Assembly: GCA_003254885.1 (NCBI GenBank)
Contig: QANT01007068.1
Span: forward strand, 1 to 64,000
DNA length: 64,000 bases
Reading direction: 5' to 3'
Origin: Purshia tridentata
Taxonomy: Eukaryota; Streptophyta; Magnoliopsida; Rosales; Rosaceae
In this document: piece after piece, positions 51,925-64,000 of the stretch
Position numbering within the stretch: the first letter of the stretch is position 1
Layout of the letters: each line of letters opens with the position of its first letter
Position numbers and translations under genes: made by a program
The notes under the pieces: model-generated
What the model saw: only the letters and a program-made list of their open reading frames with translations
The model's database searches: none
Told to the model about the DNA's origin: nothing

Positions 51925-54320
51925 CTCTTATGTGTCCTTACTTGGATTCTTAACTTCTCTTCTTTCTTTCGGTGGTCGTACTTACTTGCTGTGGTTGCTT
52001 GGAGAAGAAGGGTGCTCGAGTACATATAACTAATGTGCTTGTTTTGGCTTTATGCTGTTTTGTTTTCTGTTGCTACAACTGTTATTATATTATAAAACAA
52101 AGGAGGCGATGAAACCACAGCATTTGAGATACTGAGACAAATTCCATGGCCCATACCCTGTTTGGTAAGTCCAAAGATCCAAAATTCATACGGTTCCATG
52201 TGGTTTTGGATTTGCTCATATGGCCGGTTTGGTTCTGCCAGTGCATAACATGTGTGAGGCTATGAAACTTATGCCAGTTTCAATGCATAGCTAGAAGGGC
52301 TTTCTGGTCCATTCAGCAATGTTTGCTGTTCTGCACACACATAAATACATAATAGAGTTCATGTTTACTGCGAATATGATTAAATTTGAGTAATAATACT
52401 AACATAAAAATAATTCCCAAAATTTTGTTTGATTTCATTTTGAACCTCGTTTATTTTTGACAATTAAGATATTGTCATGATATCCACGCCTAGCCCTTCT
52501 AAAATTTAAGAAAAATTTTGGTGTTTGAAGCTATTTTTTCATAGATTTTTGAAACCTGGCCCATTTTGCTCTTATTCTTCAAATTAAGATAGAAAGGTAT
52601 GTCTTTCTGCAACTGTGTTGTAGGAGGAAACTACCTCTCTACCCCAGAAGTAGTAAAAGATTTTAATGACAACTTGGGTCCATTTCCGGCAGCTGGCATG
52701 AAAGTGATCGAACCCAACAAACATAAAAAGATAAAAAACAATGCGTGTTCTGACTTTTGGTCATTGATTCCGAGTGGTTAGCTTAGCTAGCTAGTTTTCA
52801 TATTAATTAAACAAGAAAAAACAAAACAAACCATGTTTATCTTTGTATAATGAAGAACACTCCAGAATGCCCTTGCATTTTGTTGTCAATAAAGCAATGG
52901 AACATGGAATGTTCGTCAATCAATAATAATAATTATTCAAACAGTTGGGGTTGCTGAAATTCATAGGATTCATCGCAGAGTTTGGACTGTTTATGTTTAG
53001 TATATAAATATTCAGATTCTGATGCTTGTGGGTGCTTTTTTGGGTCTGTTATGGAGTTTGTTGCTCCTACGGATCTGTACCCAACGGTGCTTCCTAGGAA
53101 TCAGATGCTCTTATATTCTTTGACATATCATATCATCATATTTTCTTAATTGAGTTGTAACTTGTAGTATATATTTAACAGAGGTGGTCATTGTTTTAAG
53201 GAAACAGAGAAGCACTTGCTGCAACATCCCCATCACAAACTCAGACTCATCACTCGTGGTCTGAAACTCTCTCCTCCTCCCCAACTCACAAACCAGTGGC
53301 ACATAGCTAGCTCTATGCGCCATGCTGCAGGGGATTAATTTTGAATCTATGATCATGGTTATGGAGTGAAATCAACGGTGAAAGCCAATCATCAATGATG
53401 AGAAGCAAAATTTTGATCATGCTATACGATCGTGATCACACATTCTGGTCAACATGATCATCTTCGTTTATTTGCTGCTGAATGCCATGCATGAACTGGC
53501 TAAGCTTATCTGGTGAAACGAACGATCGTCGATCCGTCAAAACTCAAAACCAAGCCATGCATATTTGGTGAATCGAGATTCGATCGATCGACATATTCAC
53601 TGATACTTTAATTTTAATTTGGTTTGTGAAATTGTGTACTTGTCGAGATTTGATACCAAGTCCTACAAATGAATATAACACCCTTGTTAATTGTCAATTG
53701 TTATCATTATCATCAAATCATCACCACATTTACTGTTATAATATGATAATATCCATTTCATATAAACATGTATTTTTTTTTTTTTCAACAGCAATTCAAC
53801 AGAAAATAATAATAACAGAAATCTAGGTTCAAATTTTTTTGTAAGGAAAAAAGATAACTTATTTATAATTAAATTTGATGATTTCATCATATAAATTTGA
53901 AATATTATAATATATATTGTGATTTAATCATGAGAAAAACTTGGTCCCTAACTAATACATTCTCAACTTTATTTAAATCCAACAATGTGTAAAATATGAA
54001 TGTGTATTTTATCATTTACTCATAAGTTTTATTCTTTAGATTACGATCATTTATAAGATTTAAACTTAATACTTGATCGTATGTGTTATTCACTAAACCA
54101 AATAATTACTAATCATTATTCTTTTGGTTTTGGTTTAAGTGTTATGAAGTGAGATAAATGATGGGTAAAATCTTAATTTAGGTCTTGTTATAAGTTATAA
54201 CTTCTAGAAATTAAAAGACAAAAGAGTTTCACCAACAAAAAAAGAAAAAAAGAAAGACCAAAAAAAAGATGAGAAACGCTGGCGCAGATTAGCCTAAAGT
54301 GGACACGGCAGCAGCGTATC
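51925..54320. other. Divergent intergenic region between WRI-like and SSRP1 genes
   Basis: 2.4 kb, AT-rich. It must hold the promoters of both genes, which point away from each other. No exon, RNA or full transposon is visible. Confidence 0.5.
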
Positions 54321-54328
54321 GTTACTCA

Positions 54329-54336
54329 ATTGGCGC
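54329..54336. promoter_or_regulatory. E2F-like site in SSRP1 promoter
   Basis: ATTGGCGC fits the plant E2F consensus WTTSSCSS. It is about 50 bp upstream of a TATA-like box. SSRP1 is most expressed in dividing cells, so E2F control is plausible but inferred. Confidence 0.4.
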
Positions 54337-54376
54337 GCATTAGGGGATTGCGCATTGCGCACCGTCCTCGAACTAA

Positions 54377-54383
54377 TATATAA
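54377..54383 (+). promoter_or_regulatory. TATA box of SSRP1
   Basis: TATATAA, 116 bp upstream of the start codon, with no better candidate nearby. Confidence 0.5.
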
Positions 54384-54498
54384 CTCGCTCTCTACCATTT
54401 CACACTGGCGTTCACAAACTCACACTCCCTCCCATTCCTTCACTGTTTTTTACTTTCATGCTTTGAACTTTCATTCTCGATTGGATTTCATTCCGGCC

Positions 54499-57400
54499 AT
54501 GACGGACGGCCATCTCTTTAATAATATCTCTCTCGGAGGTCGTGGAGGCACTGTGAGTTTCTCTTTTACGCAGTTTGATTAGTCGAGGCTTAATTTTTGA
54601 GATTTCGTTTTTCGTTTTTTTTTTCAATTTTTTCAATGCTAATGAAAACCTAATGCTCTGTGGTCTGGAAATGTCGGTGGTTTCTAACTCTTTGGTTCGG
54701 TCGGATATAGTGTCGTTTTGAGGATTTTGGGGATTCTGATAGCTATGGTTGCTTTCGATTGCTCGTCCTGAAACCCTAATTTGTTCTTTCGTGGAGCTGT
54801 TTGTGGTCTTGGAACTTTGGTGTGTTTGGTTGCGGAGAAATTCATAGTTTTTAGTTTTGGCCATAGCGTAGGGTTGGGGTACACGGAAACATCATTCCTC
54901 AAAGTTTTGGTAAAATCTTTCATTTCTTTTGGTGATGAGAAATATGAGTTGCTCTGCTTGGTTGCCATGAAATGGGAGGAAGAAGTGTGTAATTTTCCCC
55001 CTATATCCTTCTTTGTAAAACTCTAATTCCACTGCATTTGATAGAAGTTTCTTACTTCGCATATAGAGTTTCCCATTGTTGGGAGCTGTAATTTTGTTAG
55101 AAAGGGTAAAATCCTGACATAGGTCCACTCTCTGTGTCCATCTTAAAAAGCCATGATTATTTGAATATGATAATTTGTTTTGATAATTATACTTTTTTTT
55201 AACGTTTTCATCTTTTGTCAAGATTTTGTAATGCTGTCTGTAATATGACCAGAGATGAATATATCAATTTTGGGACTATACATAATTTGGTAAATTCATT
55301 TATAAAAGAGATTTTCTTTGGTGAATGAGCTATGGGCATATTGTAAGTGAGGAAATGGACACTTATAAGTTAGAGCATGTATTGTTCCTCATTGTGTCAC
55401 ATGTGGAATGCAGAATCCGGGGCAGCTAAAAGTATATTCAGGAGGGATTTTATGGAAAAAGCAGGGAGGTGGTAAAGCAATCGAGGTTGATAAAAGTGAC
55501 ATTGTCGGGGTGACATGGATGAAGGTCCCTAGGACAAATCAACTTGGTGTTCGAATTAAAGATGGATTGTACTACAAGTTCATTGGATTCCGTGACCAGG
55601 TTAGCATTCCACCCACCCTTTTGCTCTTGTATGCTTTACTGTTTACTTTTATTAGGTGAAGTTTTAATATTGAATTGAGCATTTGCTGAGTTTGTCACTG
55701 CTGTAAATTTTTTTTATGTTTGTGTTTTCTATAGTTACTAAAGGACTTTTTGTGATAACTTGACACATGTAATTGCACAAGAACTTGCCGTTCACAAGTT
55801 GATGGTCAAACTGAGTTTATTGTTCCATGCACCTGATGTTTGTTGATGGAAATATTAAACTAAATAGGAAAAAAAAACTAACTTTTGATTAATAATGTTG
55901 TCCAAGAATAAGAAAAACTTGCTCATATTTTCTTGTTTCTTCTATGCTTGCCTTGTAGGATGTCACCAATTTGACCAATTATTTCCAAAACACTTGTGGA
56001 ATAACACCAGAGGACAAGCAGCTTTCTGTTAGTGGACGTAATTGGGGAGAAGTGGATTTAAGTGGTCAGTGCTGTTATCTTTTGTTCAAGTTGCTGATCT
56101 CTACTAATTTATTCTCACTTATTTGATCTTTCTTACATTTGGTTATGATTCACTTGTTTTATGTAAATTTCTTCCATGGTTTTTGGTATGTGGATTGGTT
56201 CTTATAGCATGGAAGTTTGGAAAATGCTTCCATCTTGCTACAAAGTACAACTTTAAGCACAATGTTTTGTCGAGACTACTTGAAGTTGGTTCATTTTGTT
56301 TTTTTGGTTTTTTAATTATTATTTATGCTATTGATGGAGTCTTACAGAGCCGGGATTTTTCTTTTTGCACCTGTTCATTATCCTAATGAATGTTCCAGTG
56401 CAATTCTGTTTTTCAAATATTCATTACCTTTCTTCCATGTATGGTTTGTTCTGTGATGATATGGCTGTCTTGATTGTATGATGGGTTCCTTAAAGGCAGT
56501 ATAAATGATTTACAGATCTTCTTTTGCTACTTGCAGGGAATATGCTAACTTTCTTGGTTGACTCTAAGCAAGCATTTGAGGTATCTTTGGCTGATGTCTC
56601 ACAAACACAGCTTCAGGGGAAAAATGATGTCATCTTAGAGTTCCATGTGGATGATACCACTGGAGCTAATGAGGTTTGTTGCTCATATTTGTGTTTTTGT
56701 TTATCTTTCTTCTAAAGACACTGGGCGCTTTTTACATTAATCCTCATGGTACTACAGATACCCAGAATTAAATTATAAGCTCTGATCGGCATAAGATTTA
56801 GATCTTTTAGTTACAATTCTGAAACTAATCGGTTGATTCTAGGCTACTTGCTTATGAGTTTTTTTTTTTTGTTGTCTACATTTCTGTTACGATCACAGAA
56901 AGATTCATTGATGGAGATAAGTTTTCACATTCCGAACACCAACACTCAATTTGTTGGTGATGAGACTCATCCTCCTGCTCAGGTGTGTTTGTTCGTGTAA
57001 TGTTATAGAATTTTGAAGGTCTTGGTTATTGATCTTGGAATGATTTACTGATTCCTCTTGAATCAACATTTTGTAGGTTTTTCGTGACAAAATCATGTCG
57101 ATGGCTGATGTTGGTGCTGGAGGTGAAGATGCTGTTGTCACATTTGAAAGTATTGCCATCCTCACACCAAGGTAGATGTTCCTGAGAATAATAAGGATAC
57201 TGCACCTGCTTGCACCCTCAGTGGCACAGGGAATGCATCATCTAAGTATTAGATTGTGCATTTATGTCATATTCCGGTGCTTGTCTTTCTTTCCATATGT
57301 AATGCCAGGCTAATGGAAGTACTTGCTTAATATAGGGGTCGCTACAGTGTGGAACTTCATCTTTCATTCTTGCGGCTACAAGGACAGGCTAATGATTTCA

Positions 57401-60052
57401 AAATTCAGTACAGCAGTGTTGTTCGCCTGTTTCTACTTCCTAAGGTTCTATTCTTATCTTGGGCACTAATATTTTGTTGTTCACCTGTTTTTGCTTCCAG
57501 AGGTTTTTGTCTAGATATTTATATAAGCACCTATGACATTGCTCTATGCAAATCATTTATTTCTCTCTTCAATGGCTGATAGGACTATCAACATAATAAT
57601 CATGCCATTCTTGGAACCAGTTAATGTGGCCTTGATCAGATTTCATAATGCTTCTTCTTTGTTTGTGCAGTCTAACCAGCCACATACCTTTGTTGTTGTT
57701 ACTCTTGATCCACCTATCCGTAAAGGGCAAACATTGTATCCACATATTGTTTTGCAGGTATTGTTTGTTTCATTGCCTTGATGGTCAACAGATTAAGGAT
57801 TTCCATGATTGTTTCGTTTCATTCCTTTAGAGAAATAATAAAAATTGCTTCCTTTCAATGACTACCTTTATCTTGTAAAGTTTGAAACCGACTTTGTGGT
57901 ACAAAGCGAGCTGTCAATGAGTGAAGAACTTTTTAACACCAAGTACAAGGACAAGTTAGAACCTTCTTACAAGGTAGATAGTTTCTTCCCCTCAGCCAAT
58001 GGTTGTAATGTAACAGACCATTGTTTCATTTGTTTAATACAGAGTGTAATAATTAACAGGAGCTATCATTATTTTTGCTCAAATAAACAGGGACTAATTC
58101 ATGAAGTGTTCACCACAATATTGCGTGGCTTGTCTGGTGCCAAAGTTACAAAACCGGGAAAATTCCGCAGTTGTCAAGATGGTTATGCTGTGAAGTCTTC
58201 ACTGAAAGCTGAAGATGGAGTTCTATATCCTCTTGAAAAGAGCTTCTTTTTCCTGCCCAAACCTCCCACCCTCATCCTTCATGATCAGGTAGAATTTGAA
58301 TTCATATGACAGATTATATCGCTGGTCTAACAGGAAACTGGTTGATATTATTTGGAATCTCACTTTTTCTTTTTCTTAATATTAGATTGACTATGTGGAA
58401 TTTGAGAGGCATGGTGCTGGAGGCTCAAATATGCATTATTTTGATCTTCTTATCAGACTCAAAAGTGAGCAAGAGCATCTGTTTCGAAACATTCAGAGGA
58501 ATGAATACCATAATCTTTTTGACTTCATCAAGTAAGTATCAGTACCAATTATTTCCATTACTTGGTCGTTGAGTTGTTGGTATTCAAATTTTGACCTTTT
58601 TGACTACGCATGCAGTTCAAAAGGTCTCAAAATCATGAACTTAGGAGCGGGCCAAACAGCAGATGGTGGTGTTGCTCCCCTTCTTGATGATCCAGATGAT
58701 GATGCTGTGGTTGACCCACACCTTGTTCGCGTGAAGAATGAAGCTGGTGGTGATGAGAGTGATGAAGAGGTGGAACTTCTATTTTGTACTATTTTATTTA
58801 CTAAATCTTCTCTTTGGGTTGGTGCCATGCTTTTTCTGTGAGTGAAAATATTTGGTAGGGTTCACTTCATCAAGCTACGTTTATGAGTGTCAAAACGTTT
58901 GCTAGGGGTATATTTTCTACCCCAATTACCAAGTACTGTTATAGTTTGCCAACTCAGACGCTCATGGAAAGGACACTCATCTCTACCTGTGGCTGATACT
59001 TGTTTTCCTTTAGGTGAATTTAGTGTGTATAGAAGTAGATCCAGTTATTATGTACTTTTATGAAAATAGTTTTGCAGAGTAAGTATTTTCATGACTGTTT
59101 TATGCATCCTTAAGCACATTGTGTGTGGGGATAGTCCTAGTTGTTTTATATATCTGTGACTGAAAGTACACTTTTGTGTTCACACGTCACTCGTGCCGTC
59201 ACCACCATTTTTGAGTGTCTTGTGATATTCCAAACGTGGTGATCTTTGGCAGGATGAAGATTTTGTTCTTGAAAATGATGATGGAGGCTCTCCAACTGAT
59301 GATTCTGGGGAGGATGATTCTGATGCTAGTGAAAGTGGAGCTGAGAAAGAGGCAAGTCATTTTTATTAGATTTTATTTGCTTAAATCTTTTAAGAAGGTT
59401 GTTATACAATCTATATGTTGTATATCAACTTAACATAAATCACCAATTCCAGAAGCCTGCTAAAAAGGAGTCTAGGAAAGAACCTTCAACTTCAAAGGTA
59501 TCATCTTCCAAGAAAAAGGCCAGAGATGCAGGTGAAGACGGTTCAAAGAAGAAGAAACAGAAAAAGAAAAAGGATCCAAATGCACCAAAAAGAGCGATGT
59601 CTGGTTTCATGTTCTTCTCACAAATGGAGAGAGAGGTGGGTTCGTAATTTATATTTCATATGTTTGGGTTTGTGTTAATTTATCTCTGTTACATGGGACA
59701 GATAATTTGTTAACCTTATTTGTGCTGACCATAGAATGTCAAGAAAAGTAACCCTGGAATTGCGTTTACGGAAGTGGGGAGAGCACTTGGAGATAAGTGG
59801 AAAAAGATGACAGGTTTGCATGATTTGATTTGAGTAAATTACATCATCCTGTGCTCCCACATCATCATCTTGTTAAAATGTGCCAATTACAATATTACTT
59901 TGTCATATTTTTTCCTTCTTGCAGCGGAGGAGAAAGAACCATATGAAGCAAAGGCTCGTCAAGATAAATTACGCTACAAGGATGAAATTAGTGGCTACAA
60001 GAATCCCCAACCCATGAATGTAGATTCAGGGAATGAATCTGACAGCGGATAG
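54499..60052 (+). CDS. SSRP1: FACT complex subunit SSRP1
   Basis: With SPT16 it forms FACT, which moves H2A-H2B dimers so that polymerases can pass nucleosomes. Sixteen exons: 54499-54552, 55414-55599, 55959-56064, 56537-56673, 56899-56982, 57077-57171, 57336-57444, 57671-57757, 57881-57973, 58091-58288, 58386-58531, 58616-58769, 59253-59351, 59453-59635, 59735-59813 and 59925-60052. Phases close to 645 residues (Arabidopsis: 646). Order: N-terminal POB3-like part ([33 protein letters not shown]), SSRP1/Rtt106-type PH modules (to about 432), an acidic stretch (about 468-516), a Lys-rich linker, and an HMG box (about 556-625: [20 protein letters not shown]) that bends DNA. Intron 13 (after 59351) starts GC instead of GT. 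The first intron, 860 bp, follows a short 18-codon exon. Confidence 0.96.
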
Positions 60053-60858
60053 ATTAAAAACTAGAATATGGGACAGACAGTGTTCCTTTTCAAGTCTACT
60101 TTCATTTCGCCTTATTTGTAGAATCTATGCTAGATATTGTTTTGGCACCTTGGATTTTAATTCTACCGTGTTTGGTTGACATATTTTCTCCTTTTTTATT
60201 CTTTTTTCTCTTGCTCAGCTAATTAGGGCATAAATTCCACTTGCTCGGTGTGATCATGTCTTTGATACTTTTAGCATGCCCTGTTGGTCCAATACCGTGA
60301 TTTCCATGGATGCGATCGTGTTTTGCACTAGGGTTTTATTGAGAATTGGGCCTCGTTTTGTTCGTGACAGCAAACCAAAATCAGCTAGGACCCAATTACT
60401 TGCTTAAATCTCACCTGGGAACTCCTCGACTCTGACATTTTTTATTTTTTTACTAAGAAAAAGAACCAAGAAATACCGAAACAGACGCTTTAACGTCTCT
60501 TTAATTTTGAATGGCGCTCTATGTGGTCACTATTAGTCTATTATTCATTTTTTGGTCTATTTTGCCATTGCCGTCCAATTTTTTTAAAATATTAATAATC
60601 CTACTCATTATTCCTTTTTGGTGCTATAGTCAAGATCTTTGCCTATAGGCTATAGTCAACGTCATAAAAATTTGAAAATTAGATATATTTTCTTTGGATA
60701 AGGCTTCAAAGTCTAATTATTATTGGTGATATAGTCAAGATCGTTGCCTATAGGCTATAGTCAACTTCCTAAAATTTGAAAATTAGATATATCATATATG
60801 TTCTTTATTAACATTTTCTTTGGCTTGGCAAAAAAAAAAAAAAAANTAAAAAAAATTT

Positions 60859-60893
<35 letters not shown>

Positions 60894-61538
60894 ATTTTCT
60901 TTGGATAAGGCTTAAAAGTCTAATTATTTTCTTTTATTTAGGATTAGGAGTCTCTTTGATAATTTGTGCGTCTATTTGTTTAGATGAATTGACATTTTTT
61001 GAATTGTTGATAACTCTATACTTAGCTAAAGACATTTGGGAGTGCTTCTATATAGGAAGGGTTTTGCATAGTGTTACTTTTGTTAGAAACATAATTTTCT
61101 TTTAATAAAAAAAATATATATTTCTCTATTTTTTTTAAGATTGTTAAAATTTGGTAATTAATTTAATCAATTTTCAACAAGCATAAATTCGCAATAATGA
61201 GTTATAGAAGAGACGAGGATTAGAGGTGGGCAGGTGGCTAGTGGCAATCTAAATTATTTTTTATTTTTATTATTTTTCATATTTATATAAGTAAAAAAAC
61301 AATAAAACTGTTTTTATGACGGCCATCTTTAAGGAGATGGATCCAACTGTATTATCGAAAAAAAAAAAAATACAACCATCCTTCCTTATTCTCCACCAGC
61401 ATATCTTGGTTTTTGTATTTTGTTTTGATTATCATGCACTCTTGTTCTTCTTCCGGCATCCCTCCCTCTGATACTACAAAGAATTAAGAAGAAGAAAGAG
61501 ATGAAGACGATCCAAATCAGTAATTCTGTGTCGAGTCT
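60053..61538. other. Convergent intergenic region with repeats and an N
   Basis: Lies between the 3' ends of SSRP1 (+) and the pectate lyase gene (-). It contains an imperfect repeat (60625-60930), long A runs with one N (60845) and no gene that I can support. Confidence 0.5.
60625..60930. repeat. Imperfect direct repeats around an A-rich gap
   Basis: A word like TATAGTCAAGATC(T/G)TTGCC followed by TATAGGCTATAGTCAAC appears at about 60636 and 60731, each followed by TTTGAAAATTAGATATA. A second block, TTTCTTTGGATAAGGCTT, appears at about 60689 and 60896. Between the later copies lie A runs of about 15 and 30 bases with one N at 60845. Confidence 0.75.
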
Positions 61539-63053
61539 CTAGCATTCTTTGCCAACATAGCAGTTGAGCGAACCAGCAAAGCGTGTAAGCCTTCTGACAA
61601 ATGTCCCTGGCTTTGCTTTGATGACTTCCATCCTCCCAAAGCCATGGTTCTTGTTGGCCGATCCCGATTCGACAAAGAATGCTCCGTTAATCATGAGATC
61701 TCCTTCTGACCTCCATTGCCAGTTCTTCCACTCGCTCTCGGGCGCGTAGTTCCTGTGGGCAATCTCCTTGGCAGCCGGGTTTGGTGGGGCTATGTAGCGG
61801 TTGCCCTGGCTGATGATTGTTGGGTTTGAGCTCCCTCCAATGGCGTACATGAGCCAGTGGGTGTAGTCGTTGTTCACCACATGCACGAACCCCCACCTCA
61901 CTCTTGGCATTCTCTGAATCAGCCCCTTCCCGAAGTGGTTGAAAGCTAGCGTTACTTGCATTATCTTGTCACCTTGAAATGAGTCGCTTGCACCCAGAAG
62001 CATCACCTGCACCATTAAATACAAATGATGAGTTGAGACTTGAGATGATACAAATAACAGTAATTATCAAATTACTTACATCGTTATGATGGGTGAAGTG
62101 GCAGTTGGATATGGTGACAGCGGTAGAGCCTTGAACGACGTCGATGAGGCCATCGGCGCAGTTCCACATGGAGAGATGGTCGAGCCAAATGTTAGAGGAA
62201 CCAAAGACAGTAATCCCATCTCCTTCACTATGGGTCCTGACTCCAATGTGGTCCACAGAGTCCCTGATCATGCCACCACCGGTGGGCACAGTGTCATGTA
62301 TGTGAAGCCCATGAATGATCACATTCTGAACGAACTGCATCATAAGCCCAGCACCATAAGCAATGTGGACGTTGGCCCCGCGAGCGTCGATGGTCTTGTG
62401 GCTCGTTATGATAAGCTCCTGGCTCAACTTGATGATCATGCCGTGTGCGAATATGATCCACAGTGGCTCCTTTTGGATCACAGCGTGGCGGAGAGTTCCG
62501 GGTCTGGGGTTTGCCACGTCATTATCAGAAGCATCGGTGACGATGTAGATCCTGCCGCGCACTCCTCCGCGGGTCTTGCGGCCGAAACCTTGGACGCAGC
62601 GGGCCAGGTGTTTGCGGTCGTCGGCCCAGTTCTTCTTGCATCTCCAGCAGCGGTCAATTGGGTTTGTGGCCTTGCAGGGCCCTTTGTATGCATGGCCCCG
62701 AAGACCTCTCCTTGTGCTCTTGTTCCCAACAAAATCAACCAGGGTGCTGCCAACATGCGTTATTTATAATTTAGATTAGTATAATATAATTAAAGAGTAA
62801 AATAATTAAACAAAATAATAATCGAATTACTAGCTTACTCCTGAACAATTTGGTCAAACTCATTAGTGACTTGTTCCGGGTTGGACACATAGGCCTTCTG
62901 GGCCTCTAACTCGGCATCCTTGGCTCGTGTCTGCCATACCGTGTCCATCTGCACCACAAGCTCATTGGTTTCATTTGCGCCTGCTGCTCTCAGGCTTGGA
63001 ACTAGCACGCAGAAGGAGATCACGAAAAGGACTAAATTCAGCTTCGACATCAT
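61539..63053 (-). CDS. Pectate lyase (PL1 family, LAT56/LAT59-like)
   Basis: A secreted enzyme that cleaves de-esterified pectin by beta-elimination in a calcium-dependent reaction, loosening the cell wall. Three exons on the minus strand: 63053-62839, 62746-62080 and 62006-61539, closing to 449 residues. A signal peptide (about 1-23) is followed by the short N-terminal Pec_lyase_N region ([20 protein letters not shown]) that marks the LAT56/LAT59 pollen group, then the parallel beta-helix. Family blocks: [74 protein letters not shown], and [10 protein letters not shown] with the catalytic Arg, then [18 protein letters not shown]. The usual Cys in RMPRCR is Val here, which is not a catalytic residue. 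A pollen role is only inferred. Two adjacent ATGs start the frame (63053 and 63050). Confidence 0.94.
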
Positions 63054-64000
63054 TGATGACTAGCTGTAATTTCGACCTTTTCTCTCTCTTTTTTTTGTGT
63101 GTTTTCTTTTATATATTTAGAAGGAGTTTCCTTAGGGATATGTGGTCAAGGTCTATGTAATTGATCCCCAGCTGCTTGCAGCGGGATCAGATGGAGTATA
63201 GATAGACCTTGCCAGACAAACGATTGATAGGCAAAAGTCCTAAGAAATCAGCGATCGATACAAATCGTTTGCCTTGGCTTAAACAATCAATGAGTGGGGG
63301 TTTTTATACACCAATGCATGCCCGTTATGGCTCTAATATTAGCTAGTTAGGAGCATTGATTGTGGTCAACCATCTCCTTAATTAATTAGATACCACTCAT
63401 TTCAACTGGTTTTGCTTCATATGGGCTAACAGAATTTTCAAACCCTTAATTTGATGAGTAAAACATTATCAACCACACACACAGTCATTAGCTAGCTTGC
63501 GTATCCTTAATTAGCCTATATGGGTTATTATAATATTTCTTATTAGCTATAATTAATAACCATCCTTTTTTGCCTCACGTCCCGTCCGATAAAATTGGAA
63601 CAACCGTAGAGCTAGAACAATTTATCCAAGTGAGAAAAAAGTTGGTTTGCTAGCTACCTCGAGATTTAATAATACCAGCTCCCCACCTCAAGAGACACAT
63701 AACTTGTAGAACATAGTACATAATAAAATTAAGTAGCCTTTCTGAGAAAGATACAACTTTGATCTTGAGCTAGCTCTATTTCACCTTTTCATTGTTTAGT
63801 GCAAGATAAGTAAAGGAAAAGACACAGTGAGGTGCAAGTATATATATATACCTAATATAAGACAGTAGATGATTGAAAAGGGTTTTCAATCGAATCAGAA
63901 AGTTTGTCTAGTCAAAAATTCGTCTGACCGTGTAGCTAGCAACAAATGCAGTTTAATAAATATTAAACTGCATGCTAATTTTCTAAGATATACATATATA
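63054..64000. other. Pectate lyase upstream region
   Basis: About 950 bp to the window edge, AT-rich, with no other gene visible. A TA microsatellite is at 63838-63850. Confidence 0.5.
63106..63115 (-). promoter_or_regulatory. TATA box of pectate lyase
   Basis: TATATAAAAG on the minus strand, 53 bases upstream of the start codon. This is a strong match to the plant TATA consensus and implies a short leader of about 20-25 bases. Confidence 0.6.

Noticed and set aside
62086-62769. 227-codon plus-strand open frame
   Set aside because: Exactly antisense to the large pectate lyase exon; a shadow of that coding sequence.

Overview
The window is nuclear DNA from a flowering plant. Genes are split by many GT-AG introns, intergenic DNA is AT-rich, and the proteins are plant families: WRKY, WRINKLED-type AP2, plant cysteine oxidase, LAT56/59-type pectate lyase and SSRP1. 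Protein resemblance points to a eudicot, perhaps Rosaceae, but that last step is inference and the sequence alone does not settle it.

Layout. 0-3 kb: an unresolved left edge, then RPL34 (-). 3-15 kb: a decayed zone with a TIR element, a histone deacetylase relic (+) whose intron holds a solo LTR, a Ty1/Copia element (6021-11616), a PQQ/polyvinyl-alcohol-dehydrogenase-like relic (+) and a short IQD (calmodulin-binding) relic (-). 16.3-20 kb: the mitochondrial EF4/GUF1 GTPase (+). 21.2-23.7 kb: a group IIb WRKY factor (-). 27.7-28.2 kb: a small plant membrane protein (-), bracketed by diverged direct repeats. 30.4-33.0 kb: a plant cysteine oxidase of the PCO1/2 class (-). 33.5-39.5 kb: a gene desert with a long inverted repeat, a GA microsatellite and a tandem duplication. 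39.6-42.5 kb: V-ATPase subunit d (+). 43.2-45.8 kb: an F-box/WD40 protein (+). 46.4-48.5 kb: an intronless 679-residue type I membrane protein (+). 49.9-51.9 kb: a WRI3/WRI4-type AP2 factor (-) with a 9-nt micro-exon. 54.5-60.1 kb: SSRP1, the HMG-box subunit of FACT (+). 61.5-63.1 kb: a secreted pectate lyase (-).

The genes do not form a pathway or operon. They are ordinary housekeeping genes (ribosome, V-ATPase, FACT, mitochondrial translation) mixed with regulatory genes (WRKY, WRI, PCO). For the intact multi-exon genes I read exons by hand; phases close and lengths match the families.

I found no new biological system. The most unusual signal is that the two ends of the Copia element lie in two unrelated host genes, with mismatched flanking 5-mers and clearly different U3 halves. 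This suggests recombination between two insertions, or an assembly chimaera. Other points worth a look are a 33-bp duplication joined by an N inside the last RPL34 exon, a 365-bp fold-back element, repeats bracketing a membrane-protein gene, and a GC-AG intron in SSRP1.
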